Assembly (NCBI RefSeq): GCF_009734425.1 | Contig: NZ_CP046455.1 | Location: 2,666,001 to 2,730,000, forward strand | DNA length: 64,000 nt | Source: Corynebacterium occultum | GTDB taxonomy: Bacteria; Actinomycetota; Actinomycetes; Mycobacteriales; Mycobacteriaceae | Reading direction: 5' to 3' | The notes under the pieces: model-generated | Told to the model about the DNA's origin: nothing | Seen by the model: the letters and a program-made list of their open reading frames with translations, nothing else | Database searches by the model: none | Translations under genes and position numbers: made by a program | In this document: in pieces, positions 26,282 to 35,573 of the stretch | Layout of the letters: each line of letters begins with the position of its first letter | How positions within the stretch are numbered: position 1 is the stretch's first letter

Positions 26282-27508
26282 ATGTCAGTTCAGAAGATTC
26301 TGTCCGATCTCGATTCCACCAGAGATGCCCGGGAGTCACTGTATAAGTTCTTCCACCAGCACCCCGAGCTCTCCCTTCAGGAGCACCAGACCTCCGCCAA
26401 GATTCAGGAAGAACTGGAGGCCTCCGGTATCGAGGTGATCCGGATCGGGGAAACCGGTCTGGTCGGTGTCATCAGCAACGGTGAGGGCCCGGTCATCGCG
26501 ATGCGCGGTGACATTGACGGCCTGCCCATGGCGGAACAGTCCGACAAGGACTACGCCGCTGCAGGTGTCACCCAGGTGGACCAGAACACCGGGAAGGAAA
26601 CCCCGGTCGCCCACACCTGTGGCCATGACTTCCACATCTCCTGCCTGCTGGGCGCCGTCCAGGCGCTCAACAGCCACAAGGACACCTGGTCCGGCACCTT
26701 CCTCGCCGTGTTCCAGCCCGCCGAGGAAAATGCCGCCGGCGCCAAGGAGATGGTGGCCAACGGGATCGTCGATAAGCTGCCCAAGCCCGATGTCTACCTG
26801 GGCCAGCACGTCCTGGGTTCCCTGCCCGGTGGTGCCGTGGGCACCCGCGCCGGCGCGATGCTCTCTGCCGCCGCCTCCATCGAGATCACCATCCACGGCA
26901 AGGGTTCACATGGTTCCATGCCTAACCTGGGGGTGGACCCGATCGTGCTGGGATCGGCGATCGTGACCCGCCTGCAGACCATCGTCGCCCGTGAGATCGC
27001 CGCCACGGAAACCGCCGTGGTCACCGTGGGCAGCTTCCACGCCGGCACCAAGTCCAACATCATCCCGGACTCCGCCGTGCTGCAGCTGAACACCCGCGCC
27101 TATGACACGGATGTGGCGGCCCACCTGCATGAGGCCATCGAACGCATCGTCCGCAAGGAATGCGAGGCGGCCCGCTCCCCCAGGGAACCGGAGTTCCGCT
27201 ACTACGATCAGTACCCCCTGACAGAGAATGATGCCGAGCCCACCGCCAAGGTGCGCACCGCCTTCGATGAGTACTTCGGTGAGAACTCCGTCGACCTGGC
27301 CCCCATCCCGGCCTCGGAGGACTTCTCCGTGATCCCGGACGCCTTCGGCTCGCCCTACACCTACTGGGGACTGGGCGGCTTCGCCGACCACACCACCGCC
27401 CCCGGCAACCACTCCCCCTTCTTTGCCCCCGACCTCCAGCCCACCCTGGACCGCGGCACCGAGGCCATCATCGTCGCAGTCTCGCCCTGGCTGCTCAAGG
27501 AGTCCTAA
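26282..27508 (+). CDS. M20-family amidohydrolase (aminoacylase/HipO-like)
   Basis: The 408-residue protein has HQHPELSLQEHQTSAKI, AMRGDIDGLPM, AHTCGHDFHISCLLGA (metal-binding Cys/His) and VFQPAEENAAGAKEM, the set of motifs of the M20D amidohydrolases that deacylate N-acyl amino acids or cleave small amide conjugates. ATG 26282 has an ideal GGAGG 5 nt upstream. The MFS gene begins directly at the next base after the stop, so the enzyme and transporter are co-transcribed; the transporter may handle the substrate or product. It includes one GTCGATAAGC copy (26768-26777), within coding sequence for IVDKLP. Confidence 0.88.
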   Translation: MSVQKILSDLDSTRDARESLYKFFHQHPELSLQEHQTSAKIQEELEASGIEVIRIGETGLVGVISNGEGPVIAMRGDIDGLPMAEQSDKDYAAAGVTQVDQNTGKETPVAHTCGHDFHISCLLGAVQALNSHKDTWSGTFLAVFQPAEENAAGAKEMVANGIVDKLPKPDVYLGQHVLGSLPGGAVGTRAGAMLSAAASIEITIHGKGSHGSMPNLGVDPIVLGSAIVTRLQTIVAREIAATETAVVTVGSFHAGTKSNIIPDSAVLQLNTRAYDTDVAAHLHEAIERIVRKECEAARSPREPEFRYYDQYPLTENDAEPTAKVRTAFDEYFGENSVDLAPIPASEDFSVIPDAFGSPYTYWGLGGFADHTTAPGNHSPFFAPDLQPTLDRGTEAIIVAVSPWLLKES

Positions 27509-29041
27509 ATGACTACCGCAACCCCCACCAACCCCACCACCTTCAAAGGCAATGACTCCGCCCTGCTGGGCATCGTCCTGGCGGTCGTGACCTTCTGGCT
27601 CTTCGCACAGACCACCATGAACATCGGCCCGATGATGGCCGAGGACGTCGGAATGCCGATGTCCGTCATGAATATCGCGATTTCACTCTCCGCGCTCTTC
27701 TCCGGCATGTTCATCGTCGTGCTCGGTGGACTGGGCGATAAGTTCGGCCGCGTCAAGATCGTGCTGCTGGGCAATATCTTCAATATCATCGGTTCCCTGT
27801 TCATCGCCTTCGCCTTCGGTGATGCAGCCACCCCGATGATCATCCTCGGCCGCATCCTCCAGGGTCTGGCCGCCGGTTCCATCATGCCTTCCACGATGGC
27901 TCTGCTGAAGGTCTACTGGGATGGGCCGGCACGTCAGCGTGCGGTCTCCATGTGGTCCATCGGTTCCTGGGGTGGCTCCGGTCTGACCGCCATCTTCGGT
28001 GGTTTCATGGCGTCCACGGTGCTGGGTTGGCGCTCCATCTTCATCATCTGCGCCGTGGTCTCCGTCATCTCCATCCTGCTGATGCGTCAGATCCCGGAGT
28101 CCGCCCCCGCGGCTGGCCGGGAAGGCAAGACCGACTGGATCGGCATCATCGCCATGGCGGTCGGCCTGGCTGCCCTGCTGATCGTGGTCACCCAGGGTTC
28201 CAGCATCGGCTGGACCAGCATGATCACCTGGGGCCTGTTCGCGATCTTCCTCGCGGCCTTCGGTGTCTTCATCAACAATGAGCTCAAGGTCGACAACCCC
28301 TTCGTGGACTTCAAGCTCTTCCGGAACACCGTCTTCACCGGTGCCACGATCTCGAACTTCCTGATCAACGGCACCGCCGGTGCGCTGACCGTCTCGCTCT
28401 GGGTGCTCCAGGGTGCCGCCGACATGTCCGCGGCCACCGCCGGCTATCTGACCGCGGGTTATGCGATCTTCATCATCGCCTTCATCCGCGTCGGTGAGAA
28501 GCTGCTGCAGAAGTTCGGCCCCCGGAAGCCGATGATCTGGGGCACCATAATCGTGCTGGTGTCCATCGCCCTGCTGATGGCCACCAACACCCTGGTGGAG
28601 CAGTACGTCATCCTGGCGGTCATCGCCTACTCCCTCTTCGGTCTGGGCCTGGCCTTCTACGCCACCCCCTCCACCGATGCGGCCCTGACCAACCTGCCCG
28701 ATGATCAGGCCGGTGCCGGTTCCGGTATCTACAAGATGGCCTCCTCCCTGGGTGCCGCCTTCGGTGTCGCCGCCTCCGCGGCGATCTTCACCGCCCTCTC
28801 CGAAACCGGCCTCGACATCGTCGGTGCCGCCGTGGAGTTCTCTGGCCGACAGGACAACCTGGCGGTCCGTGAGGCCGGCATGGTCGGTCTGGCCTTCAAC
28901 GGTCTGATGGCGATCGCCGCCCTGATCTCCATCACCGTCTTCATCCCCAAGGGGAAGAAGGCGGAGGGTGAGGACAAGCCCCTCGCCGCCGCTCCCCAGC
29001 CCGGTGCGGCTGCCGCTGGCACCCGACCCGAGAAGGTCTAG
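27509..29041 (+). CDS. MFS transporter, DHA2 (14-TM) type, copy 1
   Basis: The 510-residue membrane protein has 14 predicted membrane segments. GGLGDKFGRVKIVLLG is motif A, and GRILQGLAAGSIMPSTMALL belongs to the TM4-5 motif C area of drug:H+ antiporters. Its ATG touches the stop codon of the M20 gene (TAAATG), showing coupling. It is a close paralogue of the gene at 29321: both share the start pattern GND-ALLG, TTFxLFAQT-type TM1 and the same GxGxGVFKMASSLGAAFGVA-type segment in TM12. Related proteins export drugs or small acids; the substrate is unknown. The C-terminus is a 30-residue Ala/Pro-rich tail. Confidence 0.88.
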   Translation: MTTATPTNPTTFKGNDSALLGIVLAVVTFWLFAQTTMNIGPMMAEDVGMPMSVMNIAISLSALFSGMFIVVLGGLGDKFGRVKIVLLGNIFNIIGSLFIAFAFGDAATPMIILGRILQGLAAGSIMPSTMALLKVYWDGPARQRAVSMWSIGSWGGSGLTAIFGGFMASTVLGWRSIFIICAVVSVISILLMRQIPESAPAAGREGKTDWIGIIAMAVGLAALLIVVTQGSSIGWTSMITWGLFAIFLAAFGVFINNELKVDNPFVDFKLFRNTVFTGATISNFLINGTAGALTVSLWVLQGAADMSAATAGYLTAGYAIFIIAFIRVGEKLLQKFGPRKPMIWGTIIVLVSIALLMATNTLVEQYVILAVIAYSLFGLGLAFYATPSTDAALTNLPDDQAGAGSGIYKMASSLGAAFGVAASAAIFTALSETGLDIVGAAVEFSGRQDNLAVREAGMVGLAFNGLMAIAALISITVFIPKGKKAEGEDKPLAAAPQPGAAAAGTRPEKV

Positions 29042-29085
29042 GCCCGCGCTCAGCTCCACTCAGCCAGCGCGGCTCAAGGCTCATC

Positions 29086-29122
29086 GGACGGGGTACCTGC
29101 TTTAAGCTGGTGCCCCGTTCCG
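29086..29122 (+). terminator. Hairpin between the two MFS paralogues
   Basis: ACGGGGTACC (29088-29097) pairs with GGTGCCCCGT (29109-29118) with one G-U pair; flanking G/C bases add two more pairs. It starts about 45 nt after the first MFS stop and lacks a T-run, so it may be a terminator or an attenuator before the second copy. The remaining part of this 279-nt gap is pyrimidine-rich and holds no gene. Confidence 0.45.
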
Positions 29123-29320
29123 GTCTCAGCCGCTCAGGGTTTCTCCCCTTTAGTTCACCTATTTACCCGCCTGCCCACCCGCCTGCCTCGCCATCTATTT
29201 CCCGCTGCGGTGCGAGCCTCCCTCATCTTCTGCCAGGTATTTCCCCCTTTGCCACCCCGCTCGCTGCCTTCCTGACCAGACCCGGACCAGGAGCGCCACC
29301 CCCCTCTGGAAGGGCATCCG

Positions 29321-30847
29321 ATGGCCTCAACAACTGAAGCAAAGCTACCCGAATCACCGACCCCCTACCGAGGTAATGACCGTGCCCTCCTGGGCCTGGT
29401 GCTTTCGGTGATCACCTTCTTCCTCTTCGCCCAGACCGCCCTGAACATCGGCCCGATCATGGGTGCGGATGCCGGTGTCCCGGCCCCGACCATGAACACC
29501 GCCATCTCCCTGGCGGCCCTGTTCACCGGCATGTTCATCGTCCTGGGTGGCAACCTCGGTGACCGTTTCGGCAGGGTGCGGATACTGAACCTCGGGCTCA
29601 TCATCAGCATCATCGCCTGTCTCCTGATCATCACCGCCTTCGGTCCGCTCGCCAGCCCCATGATGTTGCTCGGCCGGGCACTGCAGGGTGTCTCCAGCGC
29701 TTTCATCATGCCGACCAGCCTGGCCCTGCTCAAGACCTACTGGGAGGGCCCTGCCCGGCAGCGGGCGATCTCGATGTGGTCCATGGGCACCTTCGGTGGT
29801 TCCGGTCTCTCCGCCATCTTCGGTGGCTACCTGTCCACCACCCCCCTGGGTTGGCGCAGCATCTTCATCATGTCCATCCTCATCGCCCTGATCGCCGGAC
29901 TGCTGGTCCGCAGCATCCCGGAATCCCGGCCGGTGGCCGCCAGCCAGCGCAAGATGGACTACCTCGGTTTGTTCTCGCTGATGGGAACTCTGCTCGCAGC
30001 CCAGGTCCTGGCGGCCCAGGGATTCGTGCGGGGATGGACCGATCCCCTGATTCTCGCTCTCATCGCGTTGACGGTGATCGGGCTCTTCATCTTCATCCGC
30101 ACGGAGCGGAACCGCGAGAACGCCTTCGTTGACTTCAGTCTCTTCAAGAACCGTTCCTTCACCGGCGCGGTCATCGCCAATACCCTCCTCAATGCCAGCA
30201 TCGGCGTGATGACGGTGGCGTTGTGGACCCTGCAGTTCGCGGGTGGCATGAGTCCTGCTACCGCCGGTTATGTCACCGTCGGCTATGCCGCCTGTGTCAT
30301 TCTCTTCATCCGCGTCGGGGAGAAGATGCTGCAGAAGGTGGGCCCCCGCAAGCCGATGGCCCTGGGTGCCGGAATCATCTTCATCGCCATCCTCATGCTG
30401 TTGCCCACCTCCCTCATGCAGCTCAGCTATGTGGTGCTAGCCACCGTCAGTTTCGCCTTCTACGGCCTGGGGCTGGCCTTCTTCGCCACCCCGGCCACCG
30501 ACACCGCGCTTTCCTCCCTCCCCGAAGAGAAGGCCGGTTCCGGTGCCGGTGTGTTCAAGATGGCGTCTTCCCTCGGCGCCGCCTTCGGTGTGGCCCTGTC
30601 CTCCGCCATCTTCACCGTGGTCAGCAACTCGCCGCTGCCCATGCTCGGGGAGTACGTGATCTTTTCCGGCCAGCAGGAGAATGTGCTGATCCGCACCGCC
30701 GGCATGGTCAGCGTGGCTTTCAATGCGGTGCTGGCGCTGGGCGCGCTGGTAGCCATTCTGGTGATCATTCCGCGCCAGGACCGCGATGCCGAGCAGTTGA
30801 AGAAGCAGCCCCACCCCGAGCACCCCGAGCAGCATCCCGGTCACTGA
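29321..30847 (+). CDS. MFS transporter, DHA2 (14-TM) type, copy 2
   Basis: The 508-residue protein has 14 predicted membrane segments and aligns along its whole length with the preceding MFS protein. Motif A is GNLGDRFGRVRILNLG, and loop 4-5 reads GRALQGVSSAFIMPTSLALL. It differs in a His/Pro-rich C-terminal tail (HPEHPEQHPGH) where copy 1 has Ala/Pro/Gly. GGAAGG lies about 10 nt before ATG 29321. A tandem duplication followed by divergence is the simplest explanation; the paralogue may accept a related substrate. Confidence 0.87.
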   Translation: MASTTEAKLPESPTPYRGNDRALLGLVLSVITFFLFAQTALNIGPIMGADAGVPAPTMNTAISLAALFTGMFIVLGGNLGDRFGRVRILNLGLIISIIACLLIITAFGPLASPMMLLGRALQGVSSAFIMPTSLALLKTYWEGPARQRAISMWSMGTFGGSGLSAIFGGYLSTTPLGWRSIFIMSILIALIAGLLVRSIPESRPVAASQRKMDYLGLFSLMGTLLAAQVLAAQGFVRGWTDPLILALIALTVIGLFIFIRTERNRENAFVDFSLFKNRSFTGAVIANTLLNASIGVMTVALWTLQFAGGMSPATAGYVTVGYAACVILFIRVGEKMLQKVGPRKPMALGAGIIFIAILMLLPTSLMQLSYVVLATVSFAFYGLGLAFFATPATDTALSSLPEEKAGSGAGVFKMASSLGAAFGVALSSAIFTVVSNSPLPMLGEYVIFSGQQENVLIRTAGMVSVAFNAVLALGALVAILVIIPRQDRDAEQLKKQPHPEHPEQHPGH

Positions 30848-30850
30848 GGC

Positions 30851-30860
30851 GCTTATCGAC
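30851..30860 (-). repeat. GTCGATAAGC copy just after the second MFS gene
   Basis: The decamer lies on the minus strand 3 nt after the MFS stop codon. It is framed by GGCG and CGCC (30848-30863), so it could form the loop of a small 4-bp hairpin. Confidence 0.7.
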
Positions 30861-30920
30861 GCCCCCCCTCACCGCGCACCTCAGGCGCTGGGGCGGCAGC
30901 TGCCCTGGGAACAGAAAAAA

Positions 30921-31014
30921 CCGGGCCCTTTCCCCCTGGAGGGCCGGGCACCTGGAGCGGTGCGGCTGCCTGGGGGAAGGACCCGGCTTTTCTTTCGCTA
31001 GATCTCAGCGAAAG
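30921..31014. terminator. Two hairpins between the MFS gene and purA
   Basis: CCGGGCCCTTTCCCCC (from 30921) pairs imperfectly with GGGGGAAGGACCCGG (ending 30986), followed on the plus strand by CTTTTCTTTC and preceded by AAAAAA, which is a T-run for the minus strand. A second stem, CTTTCGCT (30992-30999) with AGCGAAAG (31007-31014), is 8 bp with a 7-nt loop. Together they can end both convergent genes. Confidence 0.75.
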
Positions 31015-31030
31015 AACTCAGTGCCGGAGC

Positions 31031-32326
31031 TCAGAGCTGATTGTCCAGGACATCGTGGATCACGATGGTCTGATCGCGGCCCGGGCCGACACCGATGTAG
31101 GAGAAGCGGGCACCGGAGAGTTCCTCCAGGCGGCGAACGTAGTTCTGTGCCTTTTCGGGAAGTTCCTCGAAGGTGGTGCAGCCGGTGATGTCCTCATCCC
31201 AGGCGGGCATGGTCTCGAAGATCGGCTTGGCGTGGTGGAACTCGGACTGGGTCATCGGCATCTCATCGTGACGGACCCCGTCAACCTCGTAGGCCACACA
31301 GATCGGGATTTCCCCGATACCGGTGAGCACATCCAGCTTGGTGAGGAAGTAGTCGGTGAAACCGTTGACGCGGGAGGCGTAGCGGGCGATCACGGAGTCG
31401 TACCAGCCACAGCGACGCTTACGACCGGTGTTCACACCGATCTCACCGCCGACGGTCTGCAGGTACTCGCCCCACTTGTCGAAGAGCTCAGTGGGGAAAG
31501 GGCCGGCGCCGACGCGGGTGGTGTAGGCCTTGATGATGCCCAGGGAGGAGGTGATCTTGGTCGGTCCGACACCGGAACCCACGCAGGCGCCGCCGGCGGT
31601 CGGGTTGGAGGAGGTGACGAAGGGGTAGGTGCCGTGATCGACATCCAGCATGGTGGCCTGGCCACCCTCCATGAGGACATGCTTTCCCTCATCAAGTGCG
31701 GTGTTGAGGACGTACTCGGAATCGATCATCATCGGGCGGAGACGCTCGGCGTAACCCAGGAAGTACTGGACGATCTCCTCGGCGACAATCGCCTTGCGGT
31801 TGTACATCTTGACCAGGATCTGGTTCTTCACATCAAGTGCGGACTCGATCTTCTGGCGCAGGATGGACTCATCGAAGATGTCCTGGACCCGGATGCCCAC
31901 CCGGCCGACCTTGTCCTGGTAGGTGGGGCCGATGCCACGGCCGGTGGTGCCGATGGCACGCTTGCCCAGGAACCGCTCCTGCACCCGGTCCATGATCTGG
32001 TGGTAGGGGGCCACGAGGTGGGCGTTGGCGGAGATGCGCAGCCGGGAGGCGTCCGCACCCCGGGCCTCCAGGCCCTCAATCTCCTCGAAGAGGGCCTCGA
32101 GGTTGATGACCACACCATTGCCCAGGATCGGGATGGCGTTCTCGGAGAGGATACCGGCGGGAAGCAGCTTCAGTTCGTACTTCTCGCCGCCGACGACCAC
32201 GGTGTGCCCGGCGTTGTTACCGCCATTGGGCTTGACCACGTAGTCGACGCGACCACCGAGAATATCGGTGGCCTTTCCCTTACCTTCGTCGCCCCATTGT
32301 GCGCCGACAATCACGATTGCAGCCAT
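31031..32326 (-). CDS. purA: Adenylosuccinate synthetase
   Basis: The 431-residue protein has the P-loop-like GDEGKGK at residues 12-18, [35 protein letters not shown] and GPFPTEL, all standard PurA signatures. It condenses IMP and aspartate with GTP in the first step from IMP to AMP. Length is typical. It is a single gene, divergent from the Rv0358-like gene, the same order as Rv0357c-Rv0358 of M. tuberculosis. Confidence 0.97.
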   Translation of the reverse strand: MAAIVIVGAQWGDEGKGKATDILGGRVDYVVKPNGGNNAGHTVVVGGEKYELKLLPAGILSENAIPILGNGVVINLEALFEEIEGLEARGADASRLRISANAHLVAPYHQIMDRVQERFLGKRAIGTTGRGIGPTYQDKVGRVGIRVQDIFDESILRQKIESALDVKNQILVKMYNRKAIVAEEIVQYFLGYAERLRPMMIDSEYVLNTALDEGKHVLMEGGQATMLDVDHGTYPFVTSSNPTAGGACVGSGVGPTKITSSLGIIKAYTTRVGAGPFPTELFDKWGEYLQTVGGEIGVNTGRKRRCGWYDSVIARYASRVNGFTDYFLTKLDVLTGIGEIPICVAYEVDGVRHDEMPMTQSEFHHAKPIFETMPAWDEDITGCTTFEELPEKAQNYVRRLEELSGARFSYIGVGPGRDQTIVIHDVLDNQL

Positions 32327-32468
32327 TGGTTTACGTCACATCCGATCGCTTGGGTTCGTCATGTTTCCTGGCCTTGGAGAGAACCGTTTCCGGCGTCCGG
32401 GGCACTACATGACAAGGACGTTAACCAATTCTAACAGCCACCCCATCAGAGAAGTACAAGCAGGGACG

Positions 32469-32474
32469 TAGAAT
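32469..32474 (+). promoter_or_regulatory. -10 box for leaderless Rv0358-like gene
   Basis: TAGAAT ends 8 nt before ATG 32483, with no ribosome binding site between them. Confidence 0.5.
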
Positions 32475-32482
32475 CTACTCCC

Positions 32483-33481
32483 ATGGCTCTGATGGTTCTG
32501 CACTGCGGTCAAGACAAGGCCGGGCGAAATGACACCGGCACAACGATCACCGAGGACTCGGTCACGGAGATTCTCCACCGTCGTAATATCCGGGAGAAGC
32601 GGGTTTCCCACCACTACCTGGATGCGGTCCCCTCCCGTCGGGAGCTGCGTTTCCTCGATGAGATGGCCGCGGAGATCCTGCCCGAAGATCCCACCCCTTC
32701 CCTGGATGAGATCTCCGCCCAGCCCGATGTGGAACACCTGGGCACCCCGAAGCATGCCCCCCAGCAGCCGGCAGAAAGACTGCGGGTGATCGTGATCGGT
32801 TCCGATGCCTCCCTCGGGGCGGTGCTGACCCGGATGATGCGCGCTGATTATCTCTGGGCCGAGGTGGGTTATGTACCCGGTGAGGAGTCCAGCGCGGCGG
32901 CGGTGAACTGGGCGATCCCCACCGACCCGGAGGCCGCCCTGGAGATCGCGGTGGCGGCATCCGTCCACCCCGCCCCCCTGATCCGCACCGACACGGGTCT
33001 GGCGGTCGCGGGTTCCGCCACCATCAGCAACTGGGATAACCATGAATTCACCGGGGAGATCATCGTCGATGACACCATCCTGGTCCGCCATGAGGGAGCG
33101 GATCAGGTCCGTTTCCACGGGGTCTTCGGCACCCGCCTGGTCCCCATGACCGATGCCCCCGGGATCGCCGCGGTCCGCGCCACCTCCCCGGTGGCAGCCC
33201 TGGCGGACACCACACCCGGTGGTCTCGGGGGTTGGCTCGCCACCCGCCTCGACCCGGCGCGACTGCAGAAGCTCAGCGAGTCAGGCCTGCTCGCGAACTC
33301 CCTGCGGCAGGCTCCGCCGCGTACCGGACTGGTCGCCCCGGAGTCCCTGCGTTCCGGTCGTGCGGTGCAGGCCGGTGGACCCGCGCTCGCGGTCACCGTG
33401 GATGGGGTGCGTGCCAGGCGGGCGGTGGAACGGTCCACCTTCTACCGCCATCTGCGCGACCTGCAGATCGTGCGGCTCTAG
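32483..33481 (+). CDS. Conserved protein of unknown function (Rv0358-like)
   Basis: The soluble protein has 332 residues and no signal peptide or membrane segment. Visible blocks are TITEDSVTEILHRRNIREKR near the N-terminus, RLRVIVIGSDASLGAVLTRMMRADY (given in part: RLRVIVIGSDASLGAVL) in the middle and GPALAVTVDGVRARRAVERS at the C-terminus. The middle and end faintly recall the two-domain layout of NAD/diacylglycerol kinases, but the kinase GGDGT motif was not found, so this is only a hint. Position next to purA is conserved in mycobacteria. Its stop overlaps that of the convergent lipoprotein gene: both stops come from the palindrome CTAG at 33478-33481. Confidence 0.7.
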   Translation: MALMVLHCGQDKAGRNDTGTTITEDSVTEILHRRNIREKRVSHHYLDAVPSRRELRFLDEMAAEILPEDPTPSLDEISAQPDVEHLGTPKHAPQQPAERLRVIVIGSDASLGAVLTRMMRADYLWAEVGYVPGEESSAAAVNWAIPTDPEAALEIAVAASVHPAPLIRTDTGLAVAGSATISNWDNHEFTGEIIVDDTILVRHEGADQVRFHGVFGTRLVPMTDAPGIAAVRATSPVAALADTTPGGLGGWLATRLDPARLQKLSESGLLANSLRQAPPRTGLVAPESLRSGRAVQAGGPALAVTVDGVRARRAVERSTFYRHLRDLQIVRL

Positions 33482-34128
33482 ATGCCGGCCCCCTCAGCGG
33501 GGGCTTCCTCAACTGGGGTCTCTTCCGCCGGGGCTTCCTCAGCGGGGGCTTCACCCTCGCCCCCTCCCGCGCCGGCACCAGCGCTCCCACTCACCGGTTC
33601 CGGGGAGACGATCATGCAGCTGGTGGCACGGTCGCCGTAGCGCCAGGACTGATCGGTGGGGTGGAAATAGGTGATCTCCAGCTCGGACTGAAGATAGGGC
33701 ACCCCGGTGAAGGACTCGAAATTGTCCAGGCAGATCTGTTCGCTCTGCGTCGTCAGTGCCTCAACCCCGGGGAATTCCCCATCCGGGAGATCCTCCGCGT
33801 AGTACACCTCGGCGTTGTGGGGCTGGGCGCAGTCAATGACTCCGACCTGGGTGACTGAATCCACCATTTCGGCACCACCGAAGATGGTTTCAATGTCTTC
33901 GATGCAGTCCCCCACCGACAGGTCGAAGACATCCTGCTCTTCAGCGGTCGTTGTTTCGGTGCTGGGCTCCTCGGTGGTGCTTTCCACGGGGGTGGAGCTT
34001 TCGCTGCTGTCGGAGGTGGGGGTGGTGGTCTCTGATTCACTGTCTGAGCTCATCAGGGTGGCACAGGATGCCAGCAGTGCGGCGGCGGGGAGACTGAGAG
34101 CGAGTGTCAGCAGACGGCGTGCGTTCAT
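33478..34128 (-). CDS. Lipoprotein with septum-formation-type domain
   Basis: The 216-residue protein has a lipoprotein signal ending LLASCATL (Cys22), a Ser/Thr/Glu-rich linker, and a domain with VGDCIEDI, VIDCAQPHNAEVY, CLDNFESFTG and PTDQSWRYGDRATSCM. These conserved Cys pairs and the PHxAEVY motif match the septum formation (Pfam 'Septum_form') family of actinobacteria. The C-terminus is a low-complexity repeat of EEAPAEE-like units. AAGGA lies 7 nt before the ATG. The function of the domain is not well defined. Confidence 0.78.
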   Translation of the reverse strand: MNARRLLTLALSLPAAALLASCATLMSSDSESETTTPTSDSSESSTPVESTTEEPSTETTTAEEQDVFDLSVGDCIEDIETIFGGAEMVDSVTQVGVIDCAQPHNAEVYYAEDLPDGEFPGVEALTTQSEQICLDNFESFTGVPYLQSELEITYFHPTDQSWRYGDRATSCMIVSPEPVSGSAGAGAGGGEGEAPAEEAPAEETPVEEAPAEGAGI

Positions 34129-34212
34129 GATCTGATCCTTGGTTCGGGGACGGTCTCGGGGCTTTCGCGGAGACTTCCTCAGTGAAGAAAAGTCGCCTGG
34201 GCCACACCAGCC

Positions 34213-34230
34213 TAGTGTTTTCCGACACTA
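34213..34230. promoter_or_regulatory. Inverted repeat upstream of the septum-domain lipoprotein gene
   Basis: TAGTGT-N6-ACACTA is a perfect 6-bp inverted repeat about 85 nt before the lipoprotein ATG. On the minus strand it overlaps TAGGCT, a possible -10 box. It looks like an operator; the regulator was not recognised. Confidence 0.4.
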
Positions 34231-34338
34231 AACGTCATCCATTTTCAGCTGCCCACGCTTTCCCGCACCGGGGCACCCCACTGCAGGAAAGCAACCACCT
34301 CATCCTCCCACCACGATGATTTCAACCAGGGAGGGGTG

Positions 34339-35529
34339 TTATTCCACTTCGCCGTCCCCAAGCGGGTCCTCCTCCCACACCTCCGGTGGGAAGGCCGGGG
34401 TGTCGGAGGTCGGGGCCAGCACCGCCACCGCGGATTCCCGTGACATACCGCAAACCTGCAACAGATCAACGATGATGGAGCGGGACTGGGCCAGCACCAC
34501 CTGCGCAGAGAGCACCTTCCCCTCCGCCACGGAGATCTCGGCCCGGGCGCCGAGCCCCCGGAGCCGCTGGACCAGTTCGGGGATCTCGATGGCTTCGGTG
34601 ACCATGGTGTTGCGCTCATAGACCCCAGCGAGTGCGTGCGCGATATCAGCGAGCTCCTCGATGATCAGGAGCTGTTCCTCGGCCACGCTGTCATTGTCCT
34701 CGGTGAGCACCAGGGCCCGGCGTGCCAGCACGCGGACATTGCGGATGGTGTTGTCCACCGGGGTGAGGATCCGCTCCAGGGAGCGGACGCGGCGCTTTTC
34801 GCTCCACAGCAGTGGGGAGACGGTGCTGGATTCCCGGCCGGTCTTGGTGGCCGCCAGCATGATGTTGATGTCCTGCTGGGTGCCGCGGACCGCGGAAAGC
34901 ACCTCATTGAGGGCCTTGGTGTCGCGCTCCCGGATGGCGATCGCGACGTCCTCAAGCACACTGGCGACGATGCCGAGCACCTTGGAGACCTCATGGCGGC
35001 CGGCCTTGAGCGGGGAGGTGGGGATGATCGCGATGATGATGATGGCGGTGACACCACCGATCAGGGCGTCGAACATGCGGTCAAAGCCATCAGAGGAACC
35101 CGGGGGCATGATCGTGGCGATCAGGATGGAGCCGATGGCGACCTGGTTGCTCACCAGGGGGGCCTTCGACAGGAAGGAGGCCACCAGCAGGGAGACCCCG
35201 ACCACCACGGCGATCTGCCAACCGCCGGAGCCGATGAAGGAGATCAGCAGATCTCCCAGGCCGACCCCCACCGCGCAGCCGAGGGAGAGTTCCACGGCCC
35301 TTTTGAGGCGTTCGCCGCCGGTCAGGCCGAGGATGATCACCGCCGCGATGGGGGCGAAAAAGGGTTGTTCGTGGCCGAAGATATTCTGGGCCACCCAGTA
35401 GGCGCTGCCGGCTGCGAGAGCTCCCTGCAGCACCGAGAGGCGTCTTTTGAATACACGACGCGCTCTGGCCTGCAGGGAGTCATCAATATCCCGCAGTCGC
35501 TCCAGCGTGCCGATTCTACGTTTGGGCAT
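34339..35529 (-). CDS. FUSC/ArAE-family membrane protein
   Basis: The protein has 396 residues. About six membrane segments lie between residues 40 and 165, with the family pattern GHEQPFFAPIAAVIILGLTGGERLKRA (in part: QPFFAPIAAVIILGLTGGER) followed by GVGLGDLLI. The rest is a long cytoplasmic helical region and an acidic tail. FUSC proteins are linked to export of aromatic acids or other small molecules; half-size forms such as this one probably dimerise. The ATG at 35529 is preferred to GTG 35538. A -10-like TAAAGT (minus strand, 35537-35542) ends 7 nt before it, suggesting a leaderless mRNA. Confidence 0.8.
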   Translation of the reverse strand: MPKRRIGTLERLRDIDDSLQARARRVFKRRLSVLQGALAAGSAYWVAQNIFGHEQPFFAPIAAVIILGLTGGERLKRAVELSLGCAVGVGLGDLLISFIGSGGWQIAVVVGVSLLVASFLSKAPLVSNQVAIGSILIATIMPPGSSDGFDRMFDALIGGVTAIIIIAIIPTSPLKAGRHEVSKVLGIVASVLEDVAIAIRERDTKALNEVLSAVRGTQQDINIMLAATKTGRESSTVSPLLWSEKRRVRSLERILTPVDNTIRNVRVLARRALVLTEDNDSVAEEQLLIIEELADIAHALAGVYERNTMVTEAIEIPELVQRLRGLGARAEISVAEGKVLSAQVVLAQSRSIIVDLLQVCGMSRESAVAVLAPTSDTPAFPPEVWEEDPLGDGEVE

Positions 35530-35573
35530 GGCCCTCACTTTAGTCGGCGCGGCCGACCCCGGGACCGGGGATG

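Noticed and set aside
27683..29059. 458-codon minus-strand frame opposite MFS copy 1
   Set aside because: It is extremely Gly/Asp/Glu/His-rich with no domain, while the plus strand encodes a 14-TM transporter.
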